The notes beneath the pieces were generated by a model. The model was not told the origin of the DNA, did not search any database, and saw only the letters and a list, made by a program, of their open reading frames with translations. 64,000 bases of DNA from Chitinophaga agrisoli (GTDB lineage Bacteria; Bacteroidota; Bacteroidia; Chitinophagales; Chitinophagaceae): positions 2,544,327 to 2,608,326 of the forward strand of contig NZ_VUOC01000004.1 in NCBI RefSeq assembly GCF_008386695.1, in the 5' to 3' direction. Positions 19,793 to 29,725 of this stretch are shown piece after piece. Position numbers and translations under genes: made by a program. Within the stretch, counting starts at the first letter, position 1; each line of letters begins with the position of its first letter.

Positions 19793-21406
19793 TTATTTTT
19801 GTCCGATCACCACTACCTTGGTGCGGTAGGCAATGACCTGTGTTGCTTCGTAAGATAACACCAGGTAATAGATGCTGGCCGGCAGTTCCCTCACAGCTAT
19901 ATCTGCATCCCTTTCCACATTATACATGCGGAGTTGTTGTCCCCAGGTATTGATCACCTGTAGTTTCATGGCAGCGCGGATACCGCGGATGCGCACATGG
20001 AACTGGCCAAAGTTCGGGTTAGGATATACATCTATCTGGATCAGCGGCGGTACCGGCTTTATGTCTGTATAAGTAACCTGGCCGGTGCGGGAAACCGCTT
20101 TGATACGGTAATAGCTCCAGCCGTCATAGTCGTTCGCATCCTGGTAGGGATAGTCCAGCCGTACATTGCTGTAACCGCCGGGGGCCTGCGTAGGCACTCT
20201 GGCAACGGTGGTAAAATCTGTTTCGTTCTCGAGACGGCGCTGGATCTCAAACACCGCATTATTAACCTCCCTGCTTGTAGACCATTTCAATTGTACAAAA
20301 TCTATTGTAGCCCTCCAGGCATTGAACTCTATGAATTGGGCCGGGGGCGCCATTTCCGCAAAGAGTACGGTCTTGGAGAAGTACTCGTTAGGGCTGATGC
20401 CCGCCGTAAACCTGCGCAGGTGCATGGTAGCGCTGCTACCCATAGCCTGGGTGGTAAGGGTACCGCTCTGCGGCTGGAACGGCAGTACGGGCAGGCGGTC
20501 CCAGGTACCGTTGCCAAAACGGGTAATATAGCTGCTATCACGGTTGTCCGCATACACCGGCATTTCCATGGCAGCGTTCATGTGCTGCAGGATCACATCC
20601 GTAGGCGCGCTGCCTGGCAGCACATGGCCAACGTTCCAGGTTTTATTGATAAAGGTATCCTGCATTTCCGCGCCGCTGATGGCCGCCGCATAGATATCAT
20701 CAAACACGCGCACATGGAATATATCCGGCGCGCCCTTATAATCTACCGCAGCGGGCGAATAGGAGCCGGGGGCCGTACCAACCGGGAATACGATCCTGCC
20801 TGTGGTGGCGCTGAGCCCTTCGCGGTAAAGGAAACCGCCGGCTACGCCGCCGCCATTCACTACAAAACGCTGGTCACTGTAACCGGTGATCGTACCGGGA
20901 TTATTTTGCCCCACCACCAGGTTCCAGCCATTGAGGAATATATGGCCGCTGGCGAAGTTGAGGGTATTACGCACTTTAAGATCGCTCAGGTCGTCCAGCA
21001 GCAGGCCTGCCCCGTTGCTTATTTCCAGGTTGGGAAAGCTTACGCCGGCGCCGGAGGCTACGTTGTAGCCGCCATAAACAGTTTGCTGGCCGGTATTGCC
21101 ATATAGCATATTTGCGGAAGAAAACCGGAACATACCGCCGGTACCGTTTAGACCGTTAGCACTTTCATCTGGCAGGGCAGCGCTATTGCCATTCGTCCAC
21201 TTCTTACCCATGAAATATAACTGGGCATTAGCACTGGAGCCCAGCGTACCATCCAGCTGCATATTGCCATACATAGCTGCCGGCGCATTACCAAACAACC
21301 AGGCCTGGCCGCCTGGCGGGATATAGGTATCCTGCTGGGCGAAAGCTGGTAGGATAACGCTTAGTAATAATATTGAGAGTAAATATTTCAGAGGTTTTAT
21401 TTTCAC
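19793..21406 (-). CDS. Exported protein with T9SS type A sorting domain
   Basis: 537 residues with a signal peptide ending near AFAQQ. The N-terminal two-thirds is beta-rich with many Gly/Asn and no enzyme motif. A fibronectin-like segment (about 360-445, with LKWSTSREVNNAVFEIQR) precedes a C-terminal Por/T9SS sorting domain of about 75 residues beginning IDVYPNPNFGQF. Proteins of this type pass the outer membrane by the type IX system and are attached to the surface or released. It lies 23 bp after the end of a tail-fibre-like gene on the same strand, so the three exported-protein genes probably form an operon. Function is unknown; adhesion is a reasonable guess. Confidence 0.88.
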   Translation of the reverse strand: MKIKPLKYLLSILLLSVILPAFAQQDTYIPPGGQAWLFGNAPAAMYGNMQLDGTLGSSANAQLYFMGKKWTNGNSAALPDESANGLNGTGGMFRFSSANMLYGNTGQQTVYGGYNVASGAGVSFPNLEISNGAGLLLDDLSDLKVRNTLNFASGHIFLNGWNLVVGQNNPGTITGYSDQRFVVNGGGVAGGFLYREGLSATTGRIVFPVGTAPGSYSPAAVDYKGAPDIFHVRVFDDIYAAAISGAEMQDTFINKTWNVGHVLPGSAPTDVILQHMNAAMEMPVYADNRDSSYITRFGNGTWDRLPVLPFQPQSGTLTTQAMGSSATMHLRRFTAGISPNEYFSKTVLFAEMAPPAQFIEFNAWRATIDFVQLKWSTSREVNNAVFEIQRRLENETDFTTVARVPTQAPGGYSNVRLDYPYQDANDYDGWSYYRIKAVSRTGQVTYTDIKPVPPLIQIDVYPNPNFGQFHVRIRGIRAAMKLQVINTWGQQLRMYNVERDADIAVRELPASIYYLVLSYEATQVIAYRTKVVVIGQK

Positions 21407-21429
21407 AATAAGGAAAATCTATACATGCT

Positions 21430-22836
21430 TTAATATTCAGCTATTACATACCAGGTGTTACCAACTGCCTGGTAGGTATACGCCTTATCGGCGGCAATTG
21501 AGGTCTCTTCCACCGTACCGCCGCCCTGAGATGTTACATTAACAGCCCCTCCGTCACGTTTCAATACATAAATCCTTCCGGGGCAACCAGAAGGACTCGG
21601 AAGCCGGAAGGTTACGGTACCATTGTTACCAGTTCTTACTACCGTATAGTCGTCTGCCGTTATATCCGTGGTAGTATTATTGCCACTATGATTGAACGCT
21701 CTTGCAGGCAGGGTAAAACTACCATTCACGTGTAATGTGCTGTTGGGGGCATTTGTGCCCACCCCCAATTCTTTGCTGCCATTATCCCAGAACAGGTTAG
21801 CTGCGTCCTGTTTTACTTCTGAACTAGCATCGGAGGTCTTACCGGCGAAAATGAGGCCGCCATCCGTGAAGACATTGTCTCCATGCGTAGTCACCACCTT
21901 ATACCAGGGATTAACCGGCGGGCCTGCATTAGGTTGCAACGGCGCAGCATTGCCCTGCCACTCTCTTAATGCCAGTGTATTTTTATCAAAGTATAGCTGC
22001 GTGGTATAAGCGCCGTTCTGGAATGCCAGTACGCTCCAAGCAAATGCAGCGGTACCCAGGGGGCCGCTCTGTACGGTACCCGCGGCCGTGCCTGTTGGGC
22101 CGGCCCATATCTTCATCCTGTATTTTGGATCCGGCGCATCTGCTTTGGCTATATTTCTATCCGGAAGGTCGCCATAGGAGGCGCCACCGGTAATATCGTC
22201 TGCCGGGATCCATTGTGATGCAGCAGTATTCCACTTCAATACATAACCATCCGTTGGCGCTGTACCGGAGATAGGCCTGCCTAATATCCGGCTGGCATTC
22301 CAGATTGGTTTCGTGCTATCCGCATACAATACACCTCCGGTCGTAAGGCCCAGCGAATTATCCAGCGTTATTTCCTGTACGCTGCCTGCGCCTGCCGCAA
22401 ATCTGCCTAACAGCCGCTGTGTATTGATGTTCTGGAATTTGGCAAAGGTCACCGCCTGGTTATTGATCGTGGCAGGCACGGTACCTGTACCAGTGCCTGT
22501 AAGATCGCCGCTCAGGGTAATAGTGCCGGTTCCGCCGGCGCCTGTGGATAGTTTTTGCCATTGACCCAGTGAACGGATACGCAGGGAGTTGTCTGTAGTA
22601 AGGTAGATAAGGGTACCATCCAGCGCCGCTTTTATGGGAGAGGTAAGCGTAGAAGTATCGCTAATGCGGGTTAACAGTAAACCCTGGTTGGTACTTTCCA
22701 GTTCCAGCAGCGCAGATTTCTTTACTGCCGTTGGGTTAGTGCCCAGCTTTAATTGTTGCGCCTGTATTGCGGTTGCCGTGCATATTGCCATTGCAGCCAG
22801 CATACAGATACGGATAGGTAGCGTTATTTTCATCAC
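21430..22836 (-). CDS. Exported tail-fibre-like protein A
   Basis: 468 residues with a signal peptide ending near IQAQQ. A short N-terminal module (about 28-95: LKLGTNPTAVKKSALLELES, then LLLTRISDT, GTLIYLTTD and LGQWQKL) is shared with the neighbouring 22930-24549 gene. The middle is Gly/Thr-rich and repetitive. The end (about 385-468: VRTGNNGTVTFRLP, GRIYVLKRDGGAVNVTS, NTWYVIAEY) resembles the end of the same neighbour and of phage tail-fibre or spike proteins. No catalytic motif was seen. Likely a surface fibre or adhesin; it has no sorting domain of its own, so it may rely on the adjacent T9SS-sorted protein. The role is inferred. Confidence 0.72.
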   Translation of the reverse strand: MMKITLPIRICMLAAMAICTATAIQAQQLKLGTNPTAVKKSALLELESTNQGLLLTRISDTSTLTSPIKAALDGTLIYLTTDNSLRIRSLGQWQKLSTGAGGTGTITLSGDLTGTGTGTVPATINNQAVTFAKFQNINTQRLLGRFAAGAGSVQEITLDNSLGLTTGGVLYADSTKPIWNASRILGRPISGTAPTDGYVLKWNTAASQWIPADDITGGASYGDLPDRNIAKADAPDPKYRMKIWAGPTGTAAGTVQSGPLGTAAFAWSVLAFQNGAYTTQLYFDKNTLALREWQGNAAPLQPNAGPPVNPWYKVVTTHGDNVFTDGGLIFAGKTSDASSEVKQDAANLFWDNGSKELGVGTNAPNSTLHVNGSFTLPARAFNHSGNNTTTDITADDYTVVRTGNNGTVTFRLPSPSGCPGRIYVLKRDGGAVNVTSQGGGTVEETSIAADKAYTYQAVGNTWYVIAEY

Positions 22837-22929
22837 AGGATCACATACGAAAGGTTAGAAGGAAGTAACATCATTAAAACAGGATAACAGGAGCGCCCTT
22901 GCGACGCTCCTGTTAAATATTGTTTTAGC

Positions 22930-24549
22930 TTATTTCTTGATAATAAACCAGGCAACGCCATCTGACTGCACGGTTACAAAAGTCCAGGCATTGTAGATAG
23001 CGTAACTGCTGCCACCTTCGATCTGGCCGCCGCCGGCAACATCGATGGTTACGGAGTTGTCTATATTATCGGGCACAACGCCAGCCAATATTTTCTTAAT
23101 TGTGTAAATCCTTCCTTTTACAGCAGTAGCAGCAGGCAGCGTAACGGTTACAGGCGCGGAAGGCACTACCAGTATAGTATTATCAGTTGCGCCTACAGTG
23201 GTGTTAGCAGTTACCCTTCTGATAGCCATTGACACGGAACCATCTACCTGTAAAGTAGAGTTAGGCACAGCGGCTCCGCCAACCATTACAGAATCATATG
23301 ATTTAGCGCCTTTAAAAGCCTGTTGCTGGGTGTTTACTACACCACGTGCGCCCACGGCAGCATCCGGTACATTCAGTGTAATTACATTAGTAGTGGTGGT
23401 GCTGTCTAAAGCAACATCAGTACCAGCAGTACCAGTTTTGAAGGATACAGCAGGACCTGTTTGGCCGTTTATTTTCTGAATAGCGCCGTCGAAAGCAGCA
23501 GGATTCAATGTTTTCTTTAACACCAGGCCGGAAGCAGTGCGGATCAGCACATCATTTTCAGCAGTTGCAGCATTTGCAGGAGCATTGGTGATATTCAGCG
23601 CACCACCCAAGGTAGTTGCACCGGTTACATTCAGCTTACCGCTTGCTACCAGGTCATCCTGGAAGGTTTTAGCACCGGCAAAGGTCTGTGCGCCAACGGA
23701 AACAGCACCGGGATTAGTAGCGTCTGCAGCATGCAGCACCAGGTTACCAGCAGCATCCAGTGATAAGCCGGTAGGGATAGGCGCTGTAGAGAAGGTGCCT
23801 ATTACGATCGTTTTTTGGGCATTATTCAGCTTATTCCAGTCAGCCTGCGTTAACAGACCTCTTGTAGCAGAACCATCCTGGGTAGGGATATTAATAGTAT
23901 GCACATTACCTGCATCTGCAATCCCGAAATCAGTACCAGCGCTACCAGCCGCGATAGTCTGGGCAGCTCCGGTAGAGCCGTTCAGGCTGTTGATAGCAGA
24001 AGTGAATGCAGTGGCAGAGATAGTACGTCTCATTACAGTACCACCAGTGCCTAATACCAGTACTTCCAGGTCACCCACTGCGCCGGTCCCAACTTGTTTC
24101 AGTTGTACATCGCCCGTGGTAGCTACGCGGATAGCCTCAGTGTTGTTAGCTTTGATCACCAGCTCTTTCGCGTCTGTAGTACCGATAAAGTTTTTGGTGG
24201 GGTCAGTGGCAGCGTTACCGGTCAGGGTCCAGTTGCCAGTAGCAGTACCATTGTCAGCCATCTGTTCCCAGTGCCCGCCAGTCCTAACGTATAAACCAAC
24301 ATGCGGCGTTTTGGACAGGAAGATGATCATACCGTCTAATGGGGCCGGGGTAATGGCGTTAATGGCCGCGGTATCCGTAAGGCGGGGCAATAACAGACCC
24401 TGCCTGTCTGATTCCAGTTCCAGGATAGCTGATTTCTGGATGACGGTTGGATTGGTACCCACTTTTAACTGGGCTTTCACGGTGATGGAGCCTAAGGCCA
24501 GACAGCCCGCTACCAGCAGCTTTGCTGCGATACGTAAAGATCTGTTCAT
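22930..24549 (-). CDS. Exported tail-fibre-like protein B
   Basis: 539 residues with a signal peptide ending near TVKAQ. It is a paralogue of the next gene at both ends: the N-terminal module LKVGTNPTVIQKSAILELES then LLLPRLTDT, and the C-terminal module with VTLPAATAVKGRIYTIKK and FVTVQSDGVAWFIIKK. The centre has imperfect repeats, each with a VLIRTASG/LVLGTGGT-like strand, an INSLNG or IQKINGQTG motif and a GTAGTDxxL motif, as in trimeric fibres of phage-tail type. It is probably first in the three-gene set, preceded by a long gene-free region with candidate operators. No enzyme motif was seen; an adhesin or structural fibre is inferred. Confidence 0.72.
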   Translation of the reverse strand: MNRSLRIAAKLLVAGCLALGSITVKAQLKVGTNPTVIQKSAILELESDRQGLLLPRLTDTAAINAITPAPLDGMIIFLSKTPHVGLYVRTGGHWEQMADNGTATGNWTLTGNAATDPTKNFIGTTDAKELVIKANNTEAIRVATTGDVQLKQVGTGAVGDLEVLVLGTGGTVMRRTISATAFTSAINSLNGSTGAAQTIAAGSAGTDFGIADAGNVHTINIPTQDGSATRGLLTQADWNKLNNAQKTIVIGTFSTAPIPTGLSLDAAGNLVLHAADATNPGAVSVGAQTFAGAKTFQDDLVASGKLNVTGATTLGGALNITNAPANAATAENDVLIRTASGLVLKKTLNPAAFDGAIQKINGQTGPAVSFKTGTAGTDVALDSTTTTNVITLNVPDAAVGARGVVNTQQQAFKGAKSYDSVMVGGAAVPNSTLQVDGSVSMAIRRVTANTTVGATDNTILVVPSAPVTVTLPAATAVKGRIYTIKKILAGVVPDNIDNSVTIDVAGGGQIEGGSSYAIYNAWTFVTVQSDGVAWFIIKK

Positions 24550-24913
24550 GATATAAGGATAGTTATCTAGTCAATAAATACCAGAGAAGGAATCGCTTCC
24601 TATAGTTGTGTTTTAATTTCCATAAGATTGTTTAATCAATACCACCGACATAAAGGCCATACCATTTTAGGGCATGATTCTGTTCAGGCATTGTTCTACT
24701 GTTTGTACTCTTACGCCTTGTTGCGAGCTGCTGTGATACAGCTTCGCTATTCAGTGCCTGGCGTTCCTGTGATTTGAGTATACTGTCCACCGTCATAAAA
24801 AAAGGCCACTTTTCCCTCTAAAGGCCAATTTGTTCTGTATTGTATATTCCCACCGTTTAAAGAAATATACAATATTAATCATATGGCAAAAATCAAGTAT
24901 TTAAGCGTATCAT

Positions 24914-24937
24914 AAAATGGTATTATGATGCCATTTT
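24914..24937. promoter_or_regulatory. Palindrome, candidate operator
   Basis: AAAATGG and CCATTTT flank a 10-bp centre whose edges also pair (one G-T wobble), giving a near-continuous 10-bp arm. It lies about 365 bp upstream of the fibre protein B start in AT-rich DNA. Confidence 0.35.
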
Positions 24938-24981
24938 GTGGATAACAATATCTTGATATGTGTTTATAACATTATTTGTTA

Positions 24982-25021
24982 GTTACCAAATTGTAATTCA
25001 TATTAACTTTCAAGTTACCAA
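24982..25021. promoter_or_regulatory. Paired GTTACCAA boxes
   Basis: Exact direct repeats at 24982-24989 and 25014-25021, 32 bp apart, close to three helical turns, within the long leader region of the fibre operon. Paired direct repeats are the kind of site LytTR-type regulators bind, but no regulator is assigned. Confidence 0.35.
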
Positions 25022-25314
25022 GTGATCTTATGATATTATATTAACAGACTGGTAATTAACCATTAGTCTTTTAAGCAAAGGGAGTATGATAGGGAGACAT
25101 ATGCCGTTATCGGCCATCACACTTTTGTGTTAGCAGCAAATAGCGCAGCTACTTAAAGTAGTAGCATTTAACAGTGCAGGAATACGCAAATGGTCCGTGT
25201 GAACTTATCTTGTACTGAACTTAAGGAGAACTGGCGTCACCTAAAGCGCCTCAGCATGGCTAACGTGGGTCATGAATTTGGCTAAACGCCTGCCTGGGCG
25301 CCAAGGCACATAAA

Positions 25315-25350
25315 AGAAAAAAGGCAGCATCAACATATGATACTGCCTTT
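25315..25350 (-). terminator. clpC intrinsic terminator
   Basis: An 8-bp stem (25320-25327 with 25343-25350) followed on the minus strand by a T6 run, 26 bp after the clpC stop. Confidence 0.88.
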
Positions 25351-25376
25351 CTTTATCTAAGAAAACTATTATCTAC

Positions 25377-27908
25377 TTACGCTTCCGATTTTTCGGATTT
25401 GCTTTTAGGCAAATTCTTGATGGTAAAGATCAGTTTCTGGTTTTCCTTATCCAGATCTGCCACCAGGATGTCCCCATTATGGATATTCATATTGAGGATC
25501 TCTTCTGCCAAGGGATCTTCCAGGTATTTCTGGATGGCCCTGTGCAGCGGCCTTGCACCAAACTGCTGGTCATACCCTTTCTCTGCCAGGAAGCCTTTGG
25601 CCTCATCTGTCAGTTCCAGGCTAAAGCCCAGGTTGTTGAGGCGTTTCAGCACGCTCTTCATAGTGATATCTATGATCACATAGATATGCTCTTTGCTGAG
25701 CGAGTTGAAGATCACTACATCATCAATACGGTTCAGGAACTCAGGAGAGAAGGTACGTTTCAGTGATTTTTCGATCACCGCCTTGGTATTCTCTTCTTCA
25801 TTCATCTGCCTTGTACCGGTGGTGAAGCCTACGCCTGCGCCAAAGTCTTTTAACTGACGCACCCCGATATTGGAGGTCATGATGATAAGGGTATTTTTGA
25901 AATCTACCTTACGGCCCAGGCCATCTGTCAGTATACCATCATCCAGTACCTGGAGCAGGATATTGTAGATGTCCGGGTGCGCTTTCTCGATCTCATCCAG
26001 CAGGATCACGGAGTAAGGCTTACGGCGTACTTTTTCAGTCAGCTGACCGCCTTCTTCATAACCTACATATCCCGGAGGCGCACCGATTAAGCGGCTTACG
26101 GAGAATTTCTCCATATACTCACTCATATCTATGCGGATCAGTGAATCTTCTGAATCGAACATGTAACGGGCCAGGGATTTAGCCAGCTCGGTCTTACCAA
26201 CCCCGGTAGGTCCCAGGAAGATAAAAGTACCGATCGGCTTCTTAGGATCCTTTAAGCCCACCCTATTACGCTGGATGGCTTTGGTAACCTTGGAGATCGC
26301 TTCGTCCTGACCAACCACAGCGCCTTTCAGGTCTTCACCCATCCGGCGCAGCTTGTCGGATTCTGCCTGTACCATGCGTTTTACCGGAATGCCGGTCATC
26401 ATGCTTACTACTTCAGCGATGGCTTCTTCATCGATGGGATAGCGCTTATGCTTCACTTCTTCTTCCCAAACGGCTTTGGCACGTTCCAGGTCTTCGCCCA
26501 GTTTCTTTTCAGTATCGCGGAGGGCAGCAGCTTCTTCAAAGCGTTGGCTCTTCACGACCTTATTCTTTTCCTGCTTGATATCCTCAATCTGTTTTTCGAG
26601 GTCGAGAATGTTCTGCGGAACATTGATGTTCTTCAGGTGCACACGGGCGCCTACTTCATCCAGCACGTCAATGGCCTTATCGGGCAACAGGCGGTCTGTC
26701 ATATAGCGGTCGCTCAGTTTCACGCATGCATCAATGGCGTCTTCTGTGTAGCTTACATTGTGATACTCTTCATACCTGGGTTTGATATTGTTGAGTATCT
26801 GTATTGTTTCGTCCACAGTAGGAGGATCTACCATCACTTTCTGGAAGCGGCGGTCTAAAGCGCCGTCCTTCTCGATATACATGCGGTATTCATCCAAAGT
26901 GGAAGCGCCAATGCATTGCAGTTCGCCACGTGCTAAAGCGGGTTTAAAGATGTTGGAAGCGTCCAGGGATCCGGAAGCGCCGCCAGCGCCCACGATGGTG
27001 TGGATCTCGTCTATGAACAGGATCACATCGCGGTTCTTTTCCAGCTCATTCATGATGGCTTTCATCCTTTCCTCAAACTGGCCGCGGTATTTAGTACCGG
27101 CTACCAGCGCAGCGAGATCAAGGCTAACCACACGTTTGTCGAACAATACGCGGGAAACCTTACGCTGCACGATGCGGAGGGCCAGGCCTTCCACGATAGC
27201 GGTCTTACCTACCCCCGGTTCTCCGATGAGGATCGGATTATTCTTTTTACGGCGGGAGAGTATCTGGGATACCCTTTCAATCTCCTGCTCGCGACCCACG
27301 ATGGGGTCTAAGCTGCCACTCTCGGCCAGCTTGGTAATGTCCCTGCCAAAGTTATCCAACACGGGTGTCTTAGACTTGGTATTAGCTTGCTTGCTTTTAG
27401 AAGCAAAACTTTTACGTTCGTCTTCGAATTCCTCTTCACCGGGATCGTCGAACTCGGCCTTAGGATCTGTGGACTTAACAAAGCCCAATTCGTTTTTAAA
27501 AGTATCGTAGTCCACGTCAAACTGTTGTAAGATTTGTGTACAAACGTTTTCCTTATTCTTGAGAATAGACAGCATCAGGTGCTCCGTTTCCACGGTGGGG
27601 CTTTTGAGCGCCTTCGCCTCTAGTACGGTAACCCTGATGACTTTTTCTGCCTGCCTTGTAAGTGGAAGACTATTGATATTGGCAATATTCTTTCCGGTCT
27701 TGTCTTTTACGGCCAATTCCACCTCCTTGCGCAATTCATAGAGGTCCACATTCAGTGCCTGCAGAATTTTTACTGCGGTGCCTTCACCCTCGCGAATAAT
27801 ACCAAGCAACAGGTGCTCTGTGCCTATGAAATCATTTCCCAAGCGTAAAGCTTCCTCCCTGCTAAACGAAATGATCTCCTTTACTTGCGGTGAAAAATTC
27901 TGGTCCAT
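25377..27908 (-). CDS. clpC: ATP-dependent Clp protease ATP-binding subunit ClpC
   Basis: An 843-residue Hsp100 unfoldase that feeds proteins to ClpP. It has a double Clp N-domain (1-145), a first AAA domain with Walker [11 protein letters not shown] and Walker [11 protein letters not shown], a UVR-like coiled middle (about 440-480, [18 protein letters not shown]), a second AAA domain with [14 protein letters not shown] and [13 protein letters not shown], and the C-terminal D2-small domain. The short UVR middle marks it as ClpC rather than ClpB. It is monocistronic, with its own terminator and a divergent STAS gene upstream. Confidence 0.96.
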   Translation of the reverse strand: MDQNFSPQVKEIISFSREEALRLGNDFIGTEHLLLGIIREGEGTAVKILQALNVDLYELRKEVELAVKDKTGKNIANINSLPLTRQAEKVIRVTVLEAKALKSPTVETEHLMLSILKNKENVCTQILQQFDVDYDTFKNELGFVKSTDPKAEFDDPGEEEFEDERKSFASKSKQANTKSKTPVLDNFGRDITKLAESGSLDPIVGREQEIERVSQILSRRKKNNPILIGEPGVGKTAIVEGLALRIVQRKVSRVLFDKRVVSLDLAALVAGTKYRGQFEERMKAIMNELEKNRDVILFIDEIHTIVGAGGASGSLDASNIFKPALARGELQCIGASTLDEYRMYIEKDGALDRRFQKVMVDPPTVDETIQILNNIKPRYEEYHNVSYTEDAIDACVKLSDRYMTDRLLPDKAIDVLDEVGARVHLKNINVPQNILDLEKQIEDIKQEKNKVVKSQRFEEAAALRDTEKKLGEDLERAKAVWEEEVKHKRYPIDEEAIAEVVSMMTGIPVKRMVQAESDKLRRMGEDLKGAVVGQDEAISKVTKAIQRNRVGLKDPKKPIGTFIFLGPTGVGKTELAKSLARYMFDSEDSLIRIDMSEYMEKFSVSRLIGAPPGYVGYEEGGQLTEKVRRKPYSVILLDEIEKAHPDIYNILLQVLDDGILTDGLGRKVDFKNTLIIMTSNIGVRQLKDFGAGVGFTTGTRQMNEEENTKAVIEKSLKRTFSPEFLNRIDDVVIFNSLSKEHIYVIIDITMKSVLKRLNNLGFSLELTDEAKGFLAEKGYDQQFGARPLHRAIQKYLEDPLAEEILNMNIHNGDILVADLDKENQKLIFTIKNLPKSKSEKSEA

Positions 27909-28010
27909 TGTGAGATTATTAAATTATTAAAACCCTTACGGGGGCTTGTTTATACAATATTAGCAAATAATTTTGATTCTTTTGTTCTAACACGTTAATA
28001 GTATAAGATT

Positions 28011-28018
28011 TACTTTTG
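28011..28018 (+). promoter_or_regulatory. -7 box TACTTTTG upstream of the STAS gene
   Basis: An exact TAnnTTTG match in the divergent clpC/STAS region. TTTG motifs upstream are spaced too far (26 bp) for an ideal -33, and the leader to the STAS start would be about 150 nt. Confidence 0.35.
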
Positions 28019-28173
28019 TAATGTACGTAGCAGGAATTAACTGTTATAAATACTTACGGAGAAAGCATTTGTTACGTTGCCGCCTCTTACAGAATTTTGG
28101 CAGGGTCCCTTTAATCACTTGGATGTGACTTGCTTCAAATACTTACTAAATGTACTAAACAAGATCCAGAGAG

Positions 28174-28542
28174 ATGAGATTCAAAATTGATACCAAAGAA
28201 AAAATTGTGATTTTACAACCGGAAATCACCCTGCTGGATGCTAATTTGTCAGCCGATTTTATTACTACTGTTACCCAATTACCTGAGCTGGACGGCAGGA
28301 ATCTCATACTGGATATGGCATTGGTACAAGCAGCAGACACCGCGGGACTAGAGGCCATTTTAACAGTATATCAACAGCAGTATGACAGCAAACGTTCCTG
28401 TGCGATCACTGGTCTTAACAGTACTTTAACAGCCGCCTTACGTGCATACCCTGATATCACAAATATCACTCCTACTCTTTCCGAGGCAATCGATATGGTA
28501 ATGATGGAATCGCTGGAACGCGAGCTGCTGGACGAAGAATAG
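28174..28542 (+). CDS. STAS-domain protein (anti-sigma-factor antagonist-like)
   Basis: 122 residues, a single STAS domain. Family members bind anti-sigma or partner-switching kinases, and the usual phosphorylation loop reads D-S-[ST]-G. Here the loop is DTAG (D55-T56-A57-G58), so the classical phospho-serine is missing and only Thr56 could serve. The beta-strand pattern (KIVILQPEITLL, RNLILDMALV, SCAITGLN) fits the fold. It is followed 172 bp later by rnz on the same strand. No partner kinase or anti-sigma factor is adjacent. Confidence 0.82.
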   Translation: MRFKIDTKEKIVILQPEITLLDANLSADFITTVTQLPELDGRNLILDMALVQAADTAGLEAILTVYQQQYDSKRSCAITGLNSTLTAALRAYPDITNITPTLSEAIDMVMMESLERELLDEE

Positions 28543-28714
28543 CTGCCTATGTTACCAATGGTTAGTTGCTAACTATTTGAATAGTATTTACTGGCCTTAT
28601 GTCTGCATTGCTTAGGTTGGTGGCTTTACCCGTTTTTCGTTCAAACAGACGTGTTATATAGGGGGAATCAGCGGCCTTTACTGCAAACTGCCAACTAATT
28701 ACTATTTTCGGCGC

Positions 28715-29623
28715 ATGTTTGCTGTTACGATCTTAGGCAATAATTCCGCCATCCCTACTGTAGACAGGCATCCTACCGCCCAGGTAGTTACCTGTAACGA
28801 CCAATTGCTGTTAATTGACTGCGGAGAAGGCACGCAGGTACAAATGGTACTGTACAAGATCAGGCGCAGCCGCATCAAACATATTTTCATCAGTCATTTA
28901 CATGGCGACCATTACTTTGGGCTCATTGGCCTACTGAACAGCCTTAGCCTGCTGGGCCGCACTGAGCCGCTGATCATTCACGCCCCACCGGAGCTGGAGC
29001 CTATCCTTCAGCTGCAGCTGGAAGCCTCCTATACCCAGTTAAAGTTCCCGCTGTCATTTGTAGCGCTGCGGGAAGAAGCCGCCGGTGTGATCGTACAGGA
29101 GCGGGACCTGGAAGTAAGCTTTTTCCCGGTAAAACATCGGATAGCTTGTTTTGGGTTCATTATTGCCCAGCAACGGCGCAAAAGGAAGATCATCCTGGAA
29201 CAGGCCCTGGCCTACGAAATACCATCCGCCTTTTACACCCAGCTGCAGGAAGGGGCTGATTATCAACGTAAGGATGGCGTGCTCGTAAAAAATAACTGGG
29301 TGACTCTCCCTCCTGCCCCTGGCAAGAAATACGTTTATTGTGCAGATACGATATACGATGAGGAACTGATTCCCCATATGGCCGGGGCAGACCTCGTATA
29401 CCATGAGACCACTTATCTTAACGCCCTGGCGGAAAGAGCGGCAGAACGGTTCCATAGCACCTCTGTGCAAGCCGCCACACTGGCAGCCAGGGCGGGCGCC
29501 AAACGCCTGCTGATCGGGCACTTTTCTTCAAAATATACAGAACTGCAACCTTTCCTGGATGAATGTGTGCCCGTATTTACCAATACGGAGCTATCCATAG
29601 AAGGGGCCACCTTCCTGATCTGA
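28715..29623 (+). CDS. rnz: Ribonuclease Z
   Basis: A 302-residue metallo-beta-lactamase-fold endonuclease that trims tRNA 3' ends. The zinc motif HLHGDHYFG lies at 61-69 (H61, H63, D65, H66). Downstream ligands are visible as VKHRIACFGF (about H145), YCADTIYD (about D208) and LLIGHFSSKY (about H270), and the exosite PP.KYVYCADT is of the tRNase Z type. The length equals the short bacterial form. Its substrate need is relevant here because the nearby tRNA-Asp has no encoded CCA. Confidence 0.94.
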   Translation: MFAVTILGNNSAIPTVDRHPTAQVVTCNDQLLLIDCGEGTQVQMVLYKIRRSRIKHIFISHLHGDHYFGLIGLLNSLSLLGRTEPLIIHAPPELEPILQLQLEASYTQLKFPLSFVALREEAAGVIVQERDLEVSFFPVKHRIACFGFIIAQQRRKRKIILEQALAYEIPSAFYTQLQEGADYQRKDGVLVKNNWVTLPPAPGKKYVYCADTIYDEELIPHMAGADLVYHETTYLNALAERAAERFHSTSVQAATLAARAGAKRLLIGHFSSKYTELQPFLDECVPVFTNTELSIEGATFLI

Positions 29624-29664
29624 CCTTTGCATTATTATCCCGGTACCGTTCATCTAATGGAAGG

Positions 29665-29703
29665 ATAGCAATGTCAATGCAGTTTCATAGCAATGTCAAT
29701 GCA
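29665..29703. repeat. Short tandem repeat near the rnz 3' end
   Basis: A 17-bp unit beginning ATAGCAATGTC occurs twice with a 22-bp period (29665-29681, 29687-29703), with further partial copies up to about 29716. It lies between rnz and the dapA terminator. Confidence 0.6.
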
Positions 29704-29725
29704 ATGTCACAGCAATGACGGGCAA

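Larger units (their letters stand above)
24550..25376. other. Gene-free 0.8 kb upstream of the fibre operon
   Basis: 827 bp with no coding gene. From left to right it holds a weak minus-strand hairpin with a T run near 24797-24830, an AT-rich stretch with a palindrome (24914-24937) and two GTTACCAA boxes (24982-25021), about 230 bp of balanced composition (25081-25310) with small inverted repeats but no family recognised, and the clpC terminator. The 25081-25310 part could encode a structured RNA; tmRNA, RNase P RNA and SRP RNA signatures were looked for and not seen. Confidence 0.5.

Noticed and set aside
19997-21106. Long + strand frame opposite the T9SS-sorted protein
   Set aside because: Antisense to a gene with a signal peptide and sorting domain; no features of its own.
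23537-24556. Long + strand frame opposite the tail-fibre-like gene B
   Set aside because: It mirrors a gene with a good signal peptide and a paralogue on the minus strand. The antisense product is Val/Ala/Pro-rich without any domain.
25081-25310. Possible tmRNA, RNase P RNA or SRP RNA
   Set aside because: The expected conserved cores were looked for and are not present; only small inverted repeats were found.
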